Assembly: GCF_003390915.1 (NCBI RefSeq)
Contig: NZ_QMEM01000005.1
Span: 248,001-312,000 of the forward strand
Source: Lewinella sp. IMCC34183
Lineage (GTDB): Bacteria; Bacteroidota; Bacteroidia; Chitinophagales; Saprospiraceae
DNA: 64,000 nt
Direction: 5' to 3'
Shown one piece after another: positions 44,174 through 53,877 of the stretch. Position numbers and translations under genes: made by a program. Below the pieces are notes generated by a model. It saw only the letters and a program-made list of their open reading frames with translations. It was not told the DNA's origin and did not search any database. The stretch's first letter is position 1, and each line of letters begins with the position of its first letter.

Positions 44174-44842
44174 TTTACTGAGTTTGCGAGTCTGCTGCCG
44201 GCCAATACTTCCGCTATACCGTAACGCTACCTGGCCTGCGTCGACTCCTATTCGCTGCACCTTGACGGTCCCGGCAGTTCGCGTAGCACGGCTAAGGGGG
44301 ACAACAGACCTTCAGTCTCCCGCTACGACTCGCTACTGGTCCGGGGATTTTGCGGTCCGACTCTCGTCAACCTCGCGTACGGTCGGCATAATGTTCGGGT
44401 TACCATAAATATAATGAGGTGTATCCAAATATATCCGCCTAAACTAATCCTTCCCAGGACAGAAGCAGTCCGAATTGAAAAGTGGCACCCGCGCCACCTT
44501 CGCCGAGATAATTCCATCGGCTTTCAACCTCCTACAAGACGGGTAGTCCGTATTCGCCCGTGGTGGATTAATGACGTCCGCGACCCGAGCGGGTCCGCCC
44601 CTCTTAGCGCCCTGGACGCCGGCGCCCGATCCGCCCGGCAATACTTGGAACGGGAGCCGGCAATGGGGTTAAGCGGTAACGGGAGCTAGATCGTTTCACC
44701 CCGCAAACCCGACCGATCCGGTACGTGAATCCCGGCTTGTCGGCACCGATACTTTCTTTACAGGACCTGATATAGGGTGGTACAAAGAGTAATCCTCCGT
44801 GCTGATTTCCCGGCGCCGGCGTGCAGGAAGTATTTTACCGCC
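44174..44842. other. Intergenic, no gene supported
   Basis: About 670 bases after the Trypco1 gene. Several short frames exist but none has protein-like composition or a start with context. It contains a reverse-oriented CGCGGGTGC motif (44485-44493) and a stretch that is locally A/T-richer (44400-44480). It may be the right boundary of the accessory island. Confidence 0.4.
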
Positions 44843-45982
44843 ATGAACCGTATTCTCCCCTCCCTCCTAGCGGTACTCTTCAGCACCTGCGCACGCGCCC
44901 AGTACTACCCCACCCCCACGGAGTGGGATACCCACACCGCCGCCAAAGCCGGCTTCACCGAGGCCGGACTCGACTCCGTAGTCCAGTTCGCGCGCGACCA
45001 CGAGTACTCCGGCGCCCGCGACCTGCGCCTGGCCATCCTCGAAGGCTTCCGCCGGGAGCCCGGCCACACCCTGCGCGGCCCCACCAAGGAACGGGGCGGC
45101 CCCGCCGGCATGATCCTCAAGGACGGCTACCTCGTCACCGCCTGGGGCGATACCGAGCGGGTCGACATGACCTTCAGCGTCACCAAGAGCTACCTCTCCA
45201 CCACGGCCGGGCTGGCCCTCGACGACGGATTGATCCGTTCGGTGCAGGACCCGGTCGACGAATATGTCTGGGACGGCACCTTCTCCGGCGACCACAACTC
45301 CGCGATCACCTGGGAGCACCTGCTGCAGCAGACCTCCGACTGGTCCGGCACCCTCTTCGGCCTCGAAGACTGGACCGACCGCCCCGCCCCCGACGGAACC
45401 TATGACAGCTGGAAGAACCGCGAGCTGCACATACCCGGCACCCACTTCAAGTACAACGACGTGCGCGTCAATATCCTAGCCTACTCCCTGCTGCAGGTCT
45501 GGCGGCGGCCCCTGCCCCGGGTGCTGAAGGAGCGGATCATGGACCCCATCGGTGCCAGTACCACCTGGCGCTGGTACGGCTACGACGACAGCTGGGTCGA
45601 CCTGGATGGCCTGCGGATGCAGTCGGTCAGCGGCGGCGGCCACCACGGCGGCGGTCTTTTCATCAACACCGAGGATCACGCCCGCCTGGGCCTCCTCTTC
45701 GCCCGGAAGGGAAAGTGGAACGACGAACAACTTATCTCCGAGCGTTGGGTCGAAATGGTCCGCACCCCCGCCGCGGCCAACGCCAGCTACGGCTACATGT
45801 GGTGGCTCAACGCCGGCGACCGCGCCTGGGAAGGAGTGCCCGACCACGTCTACTACGCCGCCGGCTTCGGCGGCAACTTCATCGTCATCGATGAGGAGCG
45901 CGACCTGGTCGTCGTCATCCGCTGGCTCGAGCCGGACCGGATCGGCGAATTCATGCGGCGGGTCTACGCGGCCCTCGAGTAA
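44843..45982 (+). CDS. Exported serine hydrolase (class C beta-lactamase/PBP-like)
   Basis: A 379-aa protein with a signal peptide (about 1-20, STCARAQ). Nucleophile motif S-V-T-K at 112-115 (FSVTKSY), Y-N-D in FKYNDVRVN (about 204-206) and a late GGG-type motif HHGGGLF (about 268-274) match the class C/esterase fold. Such Bacteroidota proteins are mostly peptidases or esterases, not resistance enzymes. ATG 44843 is chosen because the signal peptide starts there; a GTG 22 codons upstream does not help. The window also has a partial relative at 1-647. Confidence 0.88.
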   Translation: MNRILPSLLAVLFSTCARAQYYPTPTEWDTHTAAKAGFTEAGLDSVVQFARDHEYSGARDLRLAILEGFRREPGHTLRGPTKERGGPAGMILKDGYLVTAWGDTERVDMTFSVTKSYLSTTAGLALDDGLIRSVQDPVDEYVWDGTFSGDHNSAITWEHLLQQTSDWSGTLFGLEDWTDRPAPDGTYDSWKNRELHIPGTHFKYNDVRVNILAYSLLQVWRRPLPRVLKERIMDPIGASTTWRWYGYDDSWVDLDGLRMQSVSGGGHHGGGLFINTEDHARLGLLFARKGKWNDEQLISERWVEMVRTPAAANASYGYMWWLNAGDRAWEGVPDHVYYAAGFGGNFIVIDEERDLVVVIRWLEPDRIGEFMRRVYAALE

Positions 45983-45997
45983 GCCGCCAAGCCCCCC

Positions 45998-47125
45998 CTA
46001 TTCGCCACGGGCGGCGATCTGCTCCAGCACCCGCCGGTGGGAGTAGTCCGTACAGTGCCCCTTCATCGGCGCGAACTCGATGACGGCATCGGAGGTCGGG
46101 TTGGTGGCCGACTTCAGGTAGGTGTCGAAGTCGCGCATCGCGTTATTTAGGTAGTAGTTGTCCATGTCACCCATCCAGACGTAGATCTTGCCGGCGACCT
46201 TAGGTCCGAGTTCCGCCCAGTTTTCCTTCGCCAGCAGTAGCAGGTCGTACTTTTTCCAGTGCTCGACCACGGTAGGATCGATCGTACCGGTGACGCCGTC
46301 GTAGGCCGCCAGCGGCTTGCCGTCTTCACCCCGCGGACTGTACAGCGCGTTCCATGCCCCCCACTGTCCGCCTGCGGTCACGTAGGTGCCGTCAGTACCC
46401 TCCGCGTTCTCCTCCGCGAATTCATCGCGAATCAGCAGGTTGGGCTCGCCGTAGATGTCGCGGCGGCTGGGGCGCTGCAGTCCGGCCTTGTTGACGAACG
46501 CATTGGTGTCGGCGTACATATCGATCAACTGCATGCGGTGGAAGCTGACCGGGTCGGGGCTGTAGGAATAGGTCGCGGCAAATTCGTCGGGATAGAACAG
46601 CTGTAGCGCCAGCGACACCCACCCGCCCGTGGAGCAGCCGTCGACGTAGCGCTCCGCCACGCCGCGGGTGCGGTAGCGGGCGTCGATGGCCGGGATGATC
46701 TCCTCGATCAGCACGTCGCCGTAGGGACCGCTGCTGGCGGAATTGAGCTGGTAGGAATCGCCGAAGGGGCCGCTGCCGTCCAGGAATACCGTGATGATGC
46801 CGGGGGCCACATCGGATGTCCACCAGTCGGCAAACTCCCGGTTACCCATGAGGCGGTTCACGCGGTTGTAGCGCCCCCCGTACCCGGCGACGTTGTAGCG
46901 TACGGGGTAGCGGCGGTCGGTAGCGGTCGCGTAGTCGCGCGGCAGCAGGACCGACACCGCCACGGACACGGGCTTGCCCCAAAATTCGGTCAGGGCCGCG
47001 CTCTCCAGCCGCAGGGTATCCACCAGGGGGTGGGCGCTTACGCTTGCCGGCTGCGGAAAGACTTGGCTGCGGAGTGTGGCACCGCAAACGGTCAGCAAGG
47101 CGAGGAATAGCAGGGTACGGGTCAT
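45998..47125 (-). CDS. Exported alpha/beta-hydrolase esterase (EstD-like)
   Basis: A 375-aa secreted protein with a signal peptide (about 1-20, TLRSQVF). The fold is read from YPVRYNVAGYGG (oxyanion region), the nucleophile elbow DGCSTGGW (Ser about 165) and a late His in FAPMKGHCTDYSH (about 353). It belongs to the putative esterase/feruloyl-esterase-like group. It probably de-esterifies glycans or other extracellular esters; substrate not known. The coding part WWTSDVAPG contains one copy of the dispersed CCACATCGGATGTCC motif (46807-46821). Convergent with the serine hydrolase, 15 bases apart. Confidence 0.82.
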   Translation of the reverse strand: MTRTLLFLALLTVCGATLRSQVFPQPASVSAHPLVDTLRLESAALTEFWGKPVSVAVSVLLPRDYATATDRRYPVRYNVAGYGGRYNRVNRLMGNREFADWWTSDVAPGIITVFLDGSGPFGDSYQLNSASSGPYGDVLIEEIIPAIDARYRTRGVAERYVDGCSTGGWVSLALQLFYPDEFAATYSYSPDPVSFHRMQLIDMYADTNAFVNKAGLQRPSRRDIYGEPNLLIRDEFAEENAEGTDGTYVTAGGQWGAWNALYSPRGEDGKPLAAYDGVTGTIDPTVVEHWKKYDLLLLAKENWAELGPKVAGKIYVWMGDMDNYYLNNAMRDFDTYLKSATNPTSDAVIEFAPMKGHCTDYSHRRVLEQIAARGE

Positions 47126-47274
47126 GAGCGGGGCGGTTTAGCGCGGGCAAGATAGCGGCTGGACCGCGTCGGAGTGCCCGGGACTGCGTACGACATTGCG
47201 GGTTGTTCCCGAAAAAACCCCGTACCTGCGCGCCCGCGGCCTAACCTTTTTCCCCCTCCGTGTTTATACACACT

Positions 47275-48084
47275 ATGGATATACGCTTCGTACCCCAGGC
47301 CGAGATCGACAAGCAACTCTACAACAGCTGCGTCCACTTCGCCACCAACGGCAGCCTCTACGGATACGACTGGTACCTCAACGCCACGGCCAAGGAGTGG
47401 GACCTGCTCGTGGAGGGCGACAACTACGTCACCGCCATGCCCCTGCCCAAGCGCCGCAACTGGCTGGGCCGCACCTACCTCACCCAGCCGCTGCTGGTGC
47501 CCGACCTGGCCGTGTACAGCGTCAAGCCCCTGAGCCCCAAACGTATCCAGTCCTTCTGGGATGCCATCCCCGACGACTACCGGGGCGGGGAGCTCACCGT
47601 GGAGCCGGCCAGCGTACCGCGGGAGCCCGGCCGCTTCACCGTCAGCACGGCGGAGGGGACTGCGCTCTTCCTCGACCGCCCCTACGAGGAGATCACAGAC
47701 GACTTTCCCAGCACCTACTACGAACGGCTGGCCCGGGCGGAGGCCGCCGACCTGCTGCCGGTGCCCGTGCTCAAGCCGGAGGCCTTCGCCGACTTCTGGC
47801 TGAAGGTCCACGGTACCGGCGGCGACAACGAGTGGCGGTTTCACGCCATGCAGCGCATCATGTACCAAGTACTGCACCGCAGCTGGGGCAACGCCGCCGC
47901 CGTACAGACGCGCGACGGTGAACTACTGGCGGTGTCCTTTAATGCCTACAGCCACGGGCGCATCTTCCCGCTGTTCCGGGCCGAAAGCGAGGCGGGCGCG
48001 GCCGCGGGTGCCATGACGCTACTGTACGATTCCGTCCTGCGGAGTCACGCCGGGCGCAAGCTCAAGGTGGAGCTGCTTCCCTAG
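47275..48084 (+). CDS. FemAB/GNAT-like protein
   Basis: A 269-aa cytosolic protein that matches a common Bacteroidota family annotated as GNAT or FemAB-like: IDKQLYNSCVHFATNGSLYG at the N-terminus with YGYDWYLNATAKEWDLLV, AMPLPKRRNWLGRTYLTQP, and a second half with an acetyltransferase-like core. FemAB relatives transfer amino acids to peptidoglycan; that activity is not proven here. ATG 47275 is chosen over an upstream in-frame GTG. It precedes pyruvate kinase with a hairpin in between. Confidence 0.75.
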   Translation: MDIRFVPQAEIDKQLYNSCVHFATNGSLYGYDWYLNATAKEWDLLVEGDNYVTAMPLPKRRNWLGRTYLTQPLLVPDLAVYSVKPLSPKRIQSFWDAIPDDYRGGELTVEPASVPREPGRFTVSTAEGTALFLDRPYEEITDDFPSTYYERLARAEAADLLPVPVLKPEAFADFWLKVHGTGGDNEWRFHAMQRIMYQVLHRSWGNAAAVQTRDGELLAVSFNAYSHGRIFPLFRAESEAGAAAGAMTLLYDSVLRSHAGRKLKVELLP

Positions 48085-48098
48085 GGACCGACGGGGGG

Positions 48099-48134
48099 GC
48101 CAGGCCCATACAGCGGGAGCGATCGGGGCCTGGC
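48099..48134 (+). terminator. Hairpin after the FemAB-like gene
   Basis: GCCAGGCCC (48099-48107) pairs with GGGCCTGGC (48126-48134), a nine-base perfect stem, 15 bases after the stop. No T-run follows, so termination efficiency is uncertain. Confidence 0.35.
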
Positions 48135-48249
48135 AGGCGGCGGAAATACCTTGCCGCCGCGAAAGACGGGTGGCGTGTCGACCCGTAAGTTCCTACCTTA
48201 GCGTATTATTGTACGATATACACTATCCCATAACTTAAGCTACCCTTCC

Positions 48250-49680
48250 ATGACCGACCACCAGAATACCAAGATCGTAGCTACCGTAGGCCCCGCCTGT
48301 AACTCCCGCGAGGGTCTCAAGAGCCTGATCGAGGCCGGCGTTGATGTTTTCCGCCTCAATTTCAGCCACGGTAGCCACGAAGACCACAGGAAGGTGGTCG
48401 ACCACGTCATCGCCCTCAACACGGAACTGGGTACCCACTGCAGCATCATGGCCGACCTGCAGGGCCCCAAATTGCGCGTCGGAAAGATGGAGGGCGACGG
48501 ACTGGAGCTCAGCGAAGGGCAGGTGATCACGTTCATCAACGAGGAATGCATCGGCAACGCCGAAAAGATCTACATGAGCTACCCCCAGTTCGCCCAAGAC
48601 GTACGGGTCGGGGAACGCGTGCTGGTCGACGACGGCACCCTGGTATTTGAGGTCGTCGACACCAACGGGATAGATACCGTCAAGCTCAAGGCGCTCTTTC
48701 CCGGCAAGCTCAAGTCGAACAAGGGCGTCAACCTGCCCGCTACCAAGATCAGCTTACCCAGCCTGACGGAGAAGGACCTCGAGGACCTGCAGTACATCCT
48801 GACGATTCCCGAGATCAACTGGATCGCCCTGAGTTTCGTACGCCAGGCGCAGGACTGTAAGGAACTCCGGTCGCACATCGACCGCGCCGGCCACCAGGCC
48901 AAGATCATCTCGAAGATCGAGAAGCCGGAGGCCATCGAGAACCTCGACAAGATCATCAAGCACTCCAACGCCATCATGGTCGCCCGCGGCGACCTCGGCA
49001 TCGAGATGCCCATGGAGCGGCTGCCGATCATCCAGAAGGAGATCATCCGTAAATGCATCCAGCGGGCCCGCCCCGTCATCGTGGCTACCCAGATGATGGA
49101 TTCCATGATCACCAACCCCGGCCCTACCCGCGCCGAGGTGACCGACGTAGCCAACGCCGTACTGGACGGTACCGATGCCGTGATGCTGAGCGGCGAGACC
49201 AGCGTCGGCCGCCACCCGGCCCTGGTGGTCAAGTGGATGAACAACATTATCGAGGAAGCCGAAAAGATCTACGAGATCGGCGTGCGCCGCCCCAAGGCGA
49301 ACGACAAGAGCGGCACCTTCGTCAGCGACGTGGTCAGCTCCGCCGCTACCTGGGCCGCCCAGAGCGTCGGCGCCCGTGCCATCACCGGTATGACGCGCTC
49401 CGGCTATACGGCCTTCAAGCTGTCGAGCTTCCGCCCCAGCTCCAAGATCTACATCTTCAGCGACATCCCCCAGATGCTGGCTACCCTTAACCTCTGCTGG
49501 GGCGTGCGCTGCTACCACTACGACAAGTTCCAGACGACCGACGACACCGTCGACGATATCGTTGACATCCTCAAGTCCAACAACCACGTGCAGGCCGGCG
49601 ACATGATCGTCAATACCGCCAGCATGCCCCTGGAGAAGCGGGGCCGGATGAATATGATGAAGATCACGGTAGTGGAATAG
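48250..49680 (+). CDS. pyk: Pyruvate kinase
   Basis: A 476-aa cytosolic glycolytic enzyme converting phosphoenolpyruvate and ADP to pyruvate and ATP. Conserved blocks: TKIVATVGPACNSREGLKSL at the N-terminus, FRLNFSHGSHEDH, the Lys-containing signature ISKIEKPEAIENLDKI, MVARGDLGIEMP, ATQMMDSMITNPGPTRAEV, DAVMLSGETSVGRHP. The ADP-binding C-terminal domain is complete. The leader (48200-48249) has TACCTTAG, a weak -7 candidate. Length is usual for the family. Confidence 0.97.
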   Translation: MTDHQNTKIVATVGPACNSREGLKSLIEAGVDVFRLNFSHGSHEDHRKVVDHVIALNTELGTHCSIMADLQGPKLRVGKMEGDGLELSEGQVITFINEECIGNAEKIYMSYPQFAQDVRVGERVLVDDGTLVFEVVDTNGIDTVKLKALFPGKLKSNKGVNLPATKISLPSLTEKDLEDLQYILTIPEINWIALSFVRQAQDCKELRSHIDRAGHQAKIISKIEKPEAIENLDKIIKHSNAIMVARGDLGIEMPMERLPIIQKEIIRKCIQRARPVIVATQMMDSMITNPGPTRAEVTDVANAVLDGTDAVMLSGETSVGRHPALVVKWMNNIIEEAEKIYEIGVRRPKANDKSGTFVSDVVSSAATWAAQSVGARAITGMTRSGYTAFKLSSFRPSSKIYIFSDIPQMLATLNLCWGVRCYHYDKFQTTDDTVDDIVDILKSNNHVQAGDMIVNTASMPLEKRGRMNMMKITVVE

Positions 49681-49729
49681 TACGGTAGTTCTGTAGTTCT
49701 GTAGGGGGCAAATGCGGTAGCCGGGGTGC

Positions 49730-49782
49730 AACCCGCAACCCGTAACCCGTAACCCGTAACCCGCAACCCGCAACCCGCAACC
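49730..49782. repeat. Heptamer tandem repeat AACCCGY
   Basis: Seven and a half head-to-tail copies of AACCCGC or AACCCGT fill the gap after pyruvate kinase; just before lies a short GTAGTTCT repeat (49685-49703). Similar degenerate short repeats form the arms of the hairpin elements at 27.4 and 36.3 kb, so this may be a single arm of such an element. Confidence 0.85.
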
Positions 49783-49855
49783 GCCCTCCCCCCCACCCCG
49801 CACTACTTGGGTACTCATAACGTTAGTAAGGGGTAAGCCTACTTTCTACTGCCCC

Positions 49856-51409
49856 ATGCGTACCCTGTTCCTATCCGCCTTTCTTTGCTCTTCCGCGCTT
49901 GTCTTCGCCCAGGCGGAGATGACCGAACGGGAAGTCAAGCAGGAGGAGCGCTTCATCGAAGCCAAGCGGGAAGCCTTGCTGGGAAAGACCGATGAGGCCA
50001 TCGCCCGCTTTGAGACCATCGCCGAGGAGGCCCCCGACAACGATCCCGCCCGCTTCGAGCTGGCGCGGCTGCGGTACGCGGCCGGCAATACCGCCGGGGC
50101 CATCAAGGCCATGGAGGAAGCCTACGGGCTGCGCCCCAACGACGTGTACGCGGCCTATCTCGCGGAGCTCTACCAGGCGGCCGGCCGGTATACGGATGGA
50201 GCGGAGTTGTACGCCAACCTGATCCGGCAAAACCCGTCCTACGCGGAAAATTACCTGCAGCAAGCGGCCTTCCTCGTTCGGGCCCAGGATATCAAGGGCG
50301 CCCTCAAGGTGTACGAATCCCTGGAAGCCCGCACCGGTGTCAACGCCGAGCTCTCGCGCCGCAAGCACGCGCTGTACCTCGGGAGCGGCGATACGAAGCG
50401 CGCCGAGCGTGAGCTGGAGGCACTGGTCGATGCCTTCCCCGACCGCATCGAGTACCGCCACCTGCTCGCCGGCTTCTACAACAGCCAGGACGATACGAAG
50501 AGCGCCCGTCGCGTCTACGAGGAGATCCTGCGCCGGCAGCCCGCCGACGTACGCGCCCAGCTGGCTCTGCAGGACGCCAGTCCCGCCGCCGGCCCGGCCG
50601 GCAACGACGACGAATTACTGGCCATCCTGGCCCGCACCGACGTGGACCTCGACCTCAAGGTCGGCAAGCTGCTGCCGCTCATCCAGCAGGTAGCCGCTAC
50701 CCATGACCGTGCCCTGGCCGACCGCGCCCTGGCGCTGGCCGCCGAGCTGCGCCGCGTCCACCCCGACGCGGCCAAGGCCGCCGCGATCTCCGGTGACCTG
50801 TACTACCACTCCGGCCGTTTGGCGGAGGCCGCCACGGCCTACCGCGAGACGCTGGAGCTCGACGATACGGTCTATCCCGTATGGGAACAACTCCTATCTA
50901 CCCTCTACCTCGACAACCAGATGGCCGACCTGCGCCGCTACGCCGAGGAAGCGCTGGACATCTTTCCGAATCGTCCCTCCGTTTATCTCCACTACGCCCT
51001 CGGCGAAGCCTTCCGGGGCGACTACGACGAAGCCGACAACCTGCTCCAGCAGGCGCAGCTGATGGTCAGCGGCGTCCCCGAGGCCGCGGCGGCCCTGGAG
51101 GAGATCGCTTCCGCCATTACCCGTCTCCGCGATGGCGGCGACGGTTCCGGCCTCGATACCGACCAGTTTCCCGGCGGTGCGCAGGGGCCCCTCAGTTTTT
51201 ACCTGCAACAGCGGGCCGACCCCGACCCGGCGGCCCTGACCGCGGCGGACAGCCCCGAAAATACCAACGCCCTGCTGCTGGAGCTGATGGGCGACGCCCG
51301 CAGCGCCACCGGCGACCGGGAAGCGGCCACCCGGTTCTATACCCGGGCCCGGGAGGCGGGCAGCAAGTCCTCCACCCTCGCACGCAAGATTTCCCAGCTA
51401 AAAAGCTAA
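49856..51409 (+). CDS. Exported TPR-repeat protein
   Basis: A 517-aa periplasmic protein with a signal peptide (about 1-18, LVFAQ) and TPR repeats from about 30 to 510, for example DEAIARFETIAEEAPDNDPA, GRYTDGAELYANLIRQNPSY and GRLAEAATAYRETLELDDTV. It precedes a DUF4292 lipoprotein with only six bases between, a pairing common in Bacteroidota, so both act together in envelope or outer-membrane maintenance (inference). Confidence 0.9.
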   Translation: MRTLFLSAFLCSSALVFAQAEMTEREVKQEERFIEAKREALLGKTDEAIARFETIAEEAPDNDPARFELARLRYAAGNTAGAIKAMEEAYGLRPNDVYAAYLAELYQAAGRYTDGAELYANLIRQNPSYAENYLQQAAFLVRAQDIKGALKVYESLEARTGVNAELSRRKHALYLGSGDTKRAERELEALVDAFPDRIEYRHLLAGFYNSQDDTKSARRVYEEILRRQPADVRAQLALQDASPAAGPAGNDDELLAILARTDVDLDLKVGKLLPLIQQVAATHDRALADRALALAAELRRVHPDAAKAAAISGDLYYHSGRLAEAATAYRETLELDDTVYPVWEQLLSTLYLDNQMADLRRYAEEALDIFPNRPSVYLHYALGEAFRGDYDEADNLLQQAQLMVSGVPEAAAALEEIASAITRLRDGGDGSGLDTDQFPGGAQGPLSFYLQQRADPDPAALTAADSPENTNALLLELMGDARSATGDREAATRFYTRAREAGSKSSTLARKISQLKS

Positions 51410-51415
51410 GCATAC

Positions 51416-52174
51416 ATGCGCCTATATCTGCTGGCCCTCGTGGCCGTACTTACCCTGTCGTACTGCACCCGCAAGACGGGTGGCCCCACGGCCGGCGACG
51501 GCACCGCCGTGACAACCAACAAACTGCGCCTGCCCCAGGTACTGCGCTCGATCGACGATAACCGTGCCGCGCCCGAATGGATGAACGCCAAGGCCCGGGT
51601 AGACCTCAAAAGCGAGAAACTCTCCATTGGCGGGACGGCCTACATCCGCGTACACCGGGACGAGGCCATCTGGATGAGCGTCAAGAAATTCGGGATCGAG
51701 GGCGCGCGGGCGCTCATCCGGCCCGACAGCTTTTTTCTCTTCAACCGGCTGGAGGGCGAATACATCGCCGAGCCGCTGAGCTACGTAGAGGAAAAGTATA
51801 AGATCCCCGCCCGCTTCGAACTGCTGCAGGAGATCTTCTTCGGCAACGCCGTATTTCTGACCGACGACCTGGAACTGGGCCGGGCCGAAGGCTCGATCCA
51901 GCTGACCGGTCGGAGCCCCGACTTCGCCGTGGACTACCGCTACGATCCCGCCACTTTCCAGCTGTCCTCCATGGAACTCGAGGAGCTAGGGCAGAGCCGT
52001 ACCCTGAACGTGTCGAATGCCGACTACGGCTCCGTGGAGGGACTGCCCGTAGCCTTCGCCAAGCGCCGGCGTGTCCTGGTAGACGGTGCCTCCGAAGGTG
52101 CAGGGCAAATGGACCTGGAGTTTACCGATCTCCGGTTCGAGGGGCCCGTGGACATGCCCTTCAGCTTCCGCTAA
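51416..52174 (+). CDS. DUF4292 lipoprotein
   Basis: A 252-aa lipoprotein: signal with lipobox TLSYC (Cys17), then a LolA/LolB-like half-barrel of antiparallel strands with the DUF4292 phrases MNAKARVDLKSEKLSIGGTA, AIWMSVKKFGIEGARALI and FFGNAVFL. DUF4292 is thought to bind lipid or lipoprotein by its similarity to LolB. It is co-transcribed with the TPR protein upstream, and a small hairpin follows the stop. Confidence 0.88.
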   Translation: MRLYLLALVAVLTLSYCTRKTGGPTAGDGTAVTTNKLRLPQVLRSIDDNRAAPEWMNAKARVDLKSEKLSIGGTAYIRVHRDEAIWMSVKKFGIEGARALIRPDSFFLFNRLEGEYIAEPLSYVEEKYKIPARFELLQEIFFGNAVFLTDDLELGRAEGSIQLTGRSPDFAVDYRYDPATFQLSSMELEELGQSRTLNVSNADYGSVEGLPVAFAKRRRVLVDGASEGAGQMDLEFTDLRFEGPVDMPFSFR

Positions 52175-52184
52175 CCCAGTACAA

Positions 52185-52201
52185 CGCTGCTTCCAGCAGC
52201 G
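52185..52201 (+). repeat. Short hairpin of a repeated post-stop family
   Basis: CGCTGCTTCCAGCAGCG forms a seven-base stem with a TCC loop, 11 bases after the DUF4292 stop and preceded by CCCAGTACAA. A near copy stands twice after the M28 gene at 56086 and 56111. Confidence 0.6.
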
Positions 52202-52231
52202 AAGTCCCCACTCACTCCCCCTGCAGAAGCA

Positions 52232-53842
52232 CTACAACTCCACCTCCAACGCCCCCGGAAACCGCCGCAGCAAAAAGTCCGCCACTCCCTCCGCCATACG
52301 TACCCGGAAGGGCGCGCCCCCGTAGCGCTCCCGCGATACGCGATATACCCGTGCACCAGGTGTCTCCGATGCCGGCCTACCAGGGAAGCAGCTCAGGAGC
52401 CCCGCCAGTCCCTCTACCGTACCGGCTTCGGTACAGTCCCCGCCCGTCTCCCATTCGGCATCCGACAGCCCGGCGAAATAGCCCAGCTGCCGCAGCGAAT
52501 CCCGCACCAGCATCACTTCGGCCGGCGAGAGGAAGGCGCGGGCATTCGGCCCCCGCAGACCGGACACGGCGTCCGCCAGCCGGTAATCGGTCAGCGCGCG
52601 GGCGGCGGGGGACGTCAGGGGGAGCAGGGGCACCTCGACCGGTCCGGCGGGGTCATCCGGCGTACGGACACGCGGAGCGTACAGCCGGTAGGGCGCGTTG
52701 TCGGCGTCCAGGAAGGCGTTGATCGTAGCCAGTAGTACCTCCCATTCGTAAGCGTAAAACCACGACATCCCCCCGGCTTCAAACGGAGCGTACTGCGGCA
52801 CGGAACGGTCGATGAGGGTATCCGCCGAGCGGGCTACCCAGTAAAATCGCCCCTCCTCCTCCGCGGGCTCGGCGCGCAATACGAGGGTGGCAAAGCGAGG
52901 ATCATATTCCTGCAGGTTGCGGAGCAGATCATCGGCAAAATCCATGGGGCCGTCCGGGCGCGGCAGGCTGAGCGTGAAGCGTGGTTCCACGTAGGTGTAG
53001 AGCATTTCGTTGTCCACCGCGCCGAGCCGGTCGGGGTGGCGGCGCAGGGAATCAGCGACCAATTCAGGCACCACGCCCCGGAACTGCAGAAAATCGAGGG
53101 CCCGGAGGCGGGCGGCGGTGCGCAGGTGCCGGGCCTCCCGTTCCCCGGCGGCGGTTGCGAGGCTGCGGACCAGGATGTAGTCGGGAAAGAGCCGGCCGGT
53201 ATCCAGCCGGGCAGTGTAGGCCGTCAGGGAGTCGGCGGAGATCAGTTCCGTACGCTGGAGGCCCGCCAGTGTCTGGCGCAGATCGTATCCGAAAACACTA
53301 CGGCCGGGTGCCACGAGCGTGTCGGTGTACGTGGCATTACCGAAGGGATAGAGGGAGAGACCTTCGCTGCGCGGCGGCAGTTGTCCCCGGGACCGGGCGG
53401 CGGCCTCGGCGGCCAGTTCCAGTTGGAAGCCGGGCAGGCGTTGCACGCGGAGGGCTATCTCCCGTTCGAGGGCGGGGGATTGCAGCAGGTCGGCATTGAA
53501 GTCGGACCGCTGTTGCCACTCCCGCGCCACCGCCAGCCGTACGCCGATACCCAACCGGTGCAAATAGGCCGAGGAATACGCCTCCTGTAAGAAACCCAAC
53601 ACCTGGCCGGCGGAAATGCTGTCCCCGTAGTCGACCGTACGCACGGCGCGGGGGGTGTAGATCGGCAGCTCGCCGGTGCGCACCAGCTTTTGCAGACTAT
53701 CGCGGCCGGTGGCGGAAAGCAGCTCTGCGGCGTATAGGCTGTCGGCCAGCCCCACCGCCTCCGGCGGGGTGTAGAACTGCGCATCGGCGGGCTGCGCCAG
53801 CAGGAACAGGAAAAGGGGAAACAGGCGGGCGGCTAGCGGCAC
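52232..53842 (-). CDS. Large exported hypothetical protein
   Basis: A 536-aa protein with a signal peptide if it starts at the GTG at 53842 (MPLAARLFPLFLFLLAQPADAQ). No family is recognised. It is acidic, rich in Leu, Arg and Asp, mostly helical in appearance; a pair of Cys near the C-terminus (GGDCTEAG and LLSCFPG, about 480-500) may form a disulfide. A TTG at 53866 would add eight residues. The gene is divergent from the GNAT gene with only 35 bases between the starts, so the promoters must overlap the coding ends. Confidence 0.7.
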   Translation of the reverse strand: MPLAARLFPLFLFLLAQPADAQFYTPPEAVGLADSLYAAELLSATGRDSLQKLVRTGELPIYTPRAVRTVDYGDSISAGQVLGFLQEAYSSAYLHRLGIGVRLAVAREWQQRSDFNADLLQSPALEREIALRVQRLPGFQLELAAEAAARSRGQLPPRSEGLSLYPFGNATYTDTLVAPGRSVFGYDLRQTLAGLQRTELISADSLTAYTARLDTGRLFPDYILVRSLATAAGEREARHLRTAARLRALDFLQFRGVVPELVADSLRRHPDRLGAVDNEMLYTYVEPRFTLSLPRPDGPMDFADDLLRNLQEYDPRFATLVLRAEPAEEEGRFYWVARSADTLIDRSVPQYAPFEAGGMSWFYAYEWEVLLATINAFLDADNAPYRLYAPRVRTPDDPAGPVEVPLLPLTSPAARALTDYRLADAVSGLRGPNARAFLSPAEVMLVRDSLRQLGYFAGLSDAEWETGGDCTEAGTVEGLAGLLSCFPGRPASETPGARVYRVSRERYGGAPFRVRMAEGVADFLLRRFPGALEVEL

Positions 53843-53877
53843 GGAAACGATCTTTACCGGGCACAAGATACCCCGCG

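Noticed and set aside
44414..44689. A 91-codon plus-strand frame as a gene
   Set aside because: Arg/Pro-rich composition, no start context and no protein-like pattern; it overlaps other equally weak frames.
49730..49782. CRISPR array
   Set aside because: The repeat unit is 7 bases with no spacers, and no cas gene is in the window.
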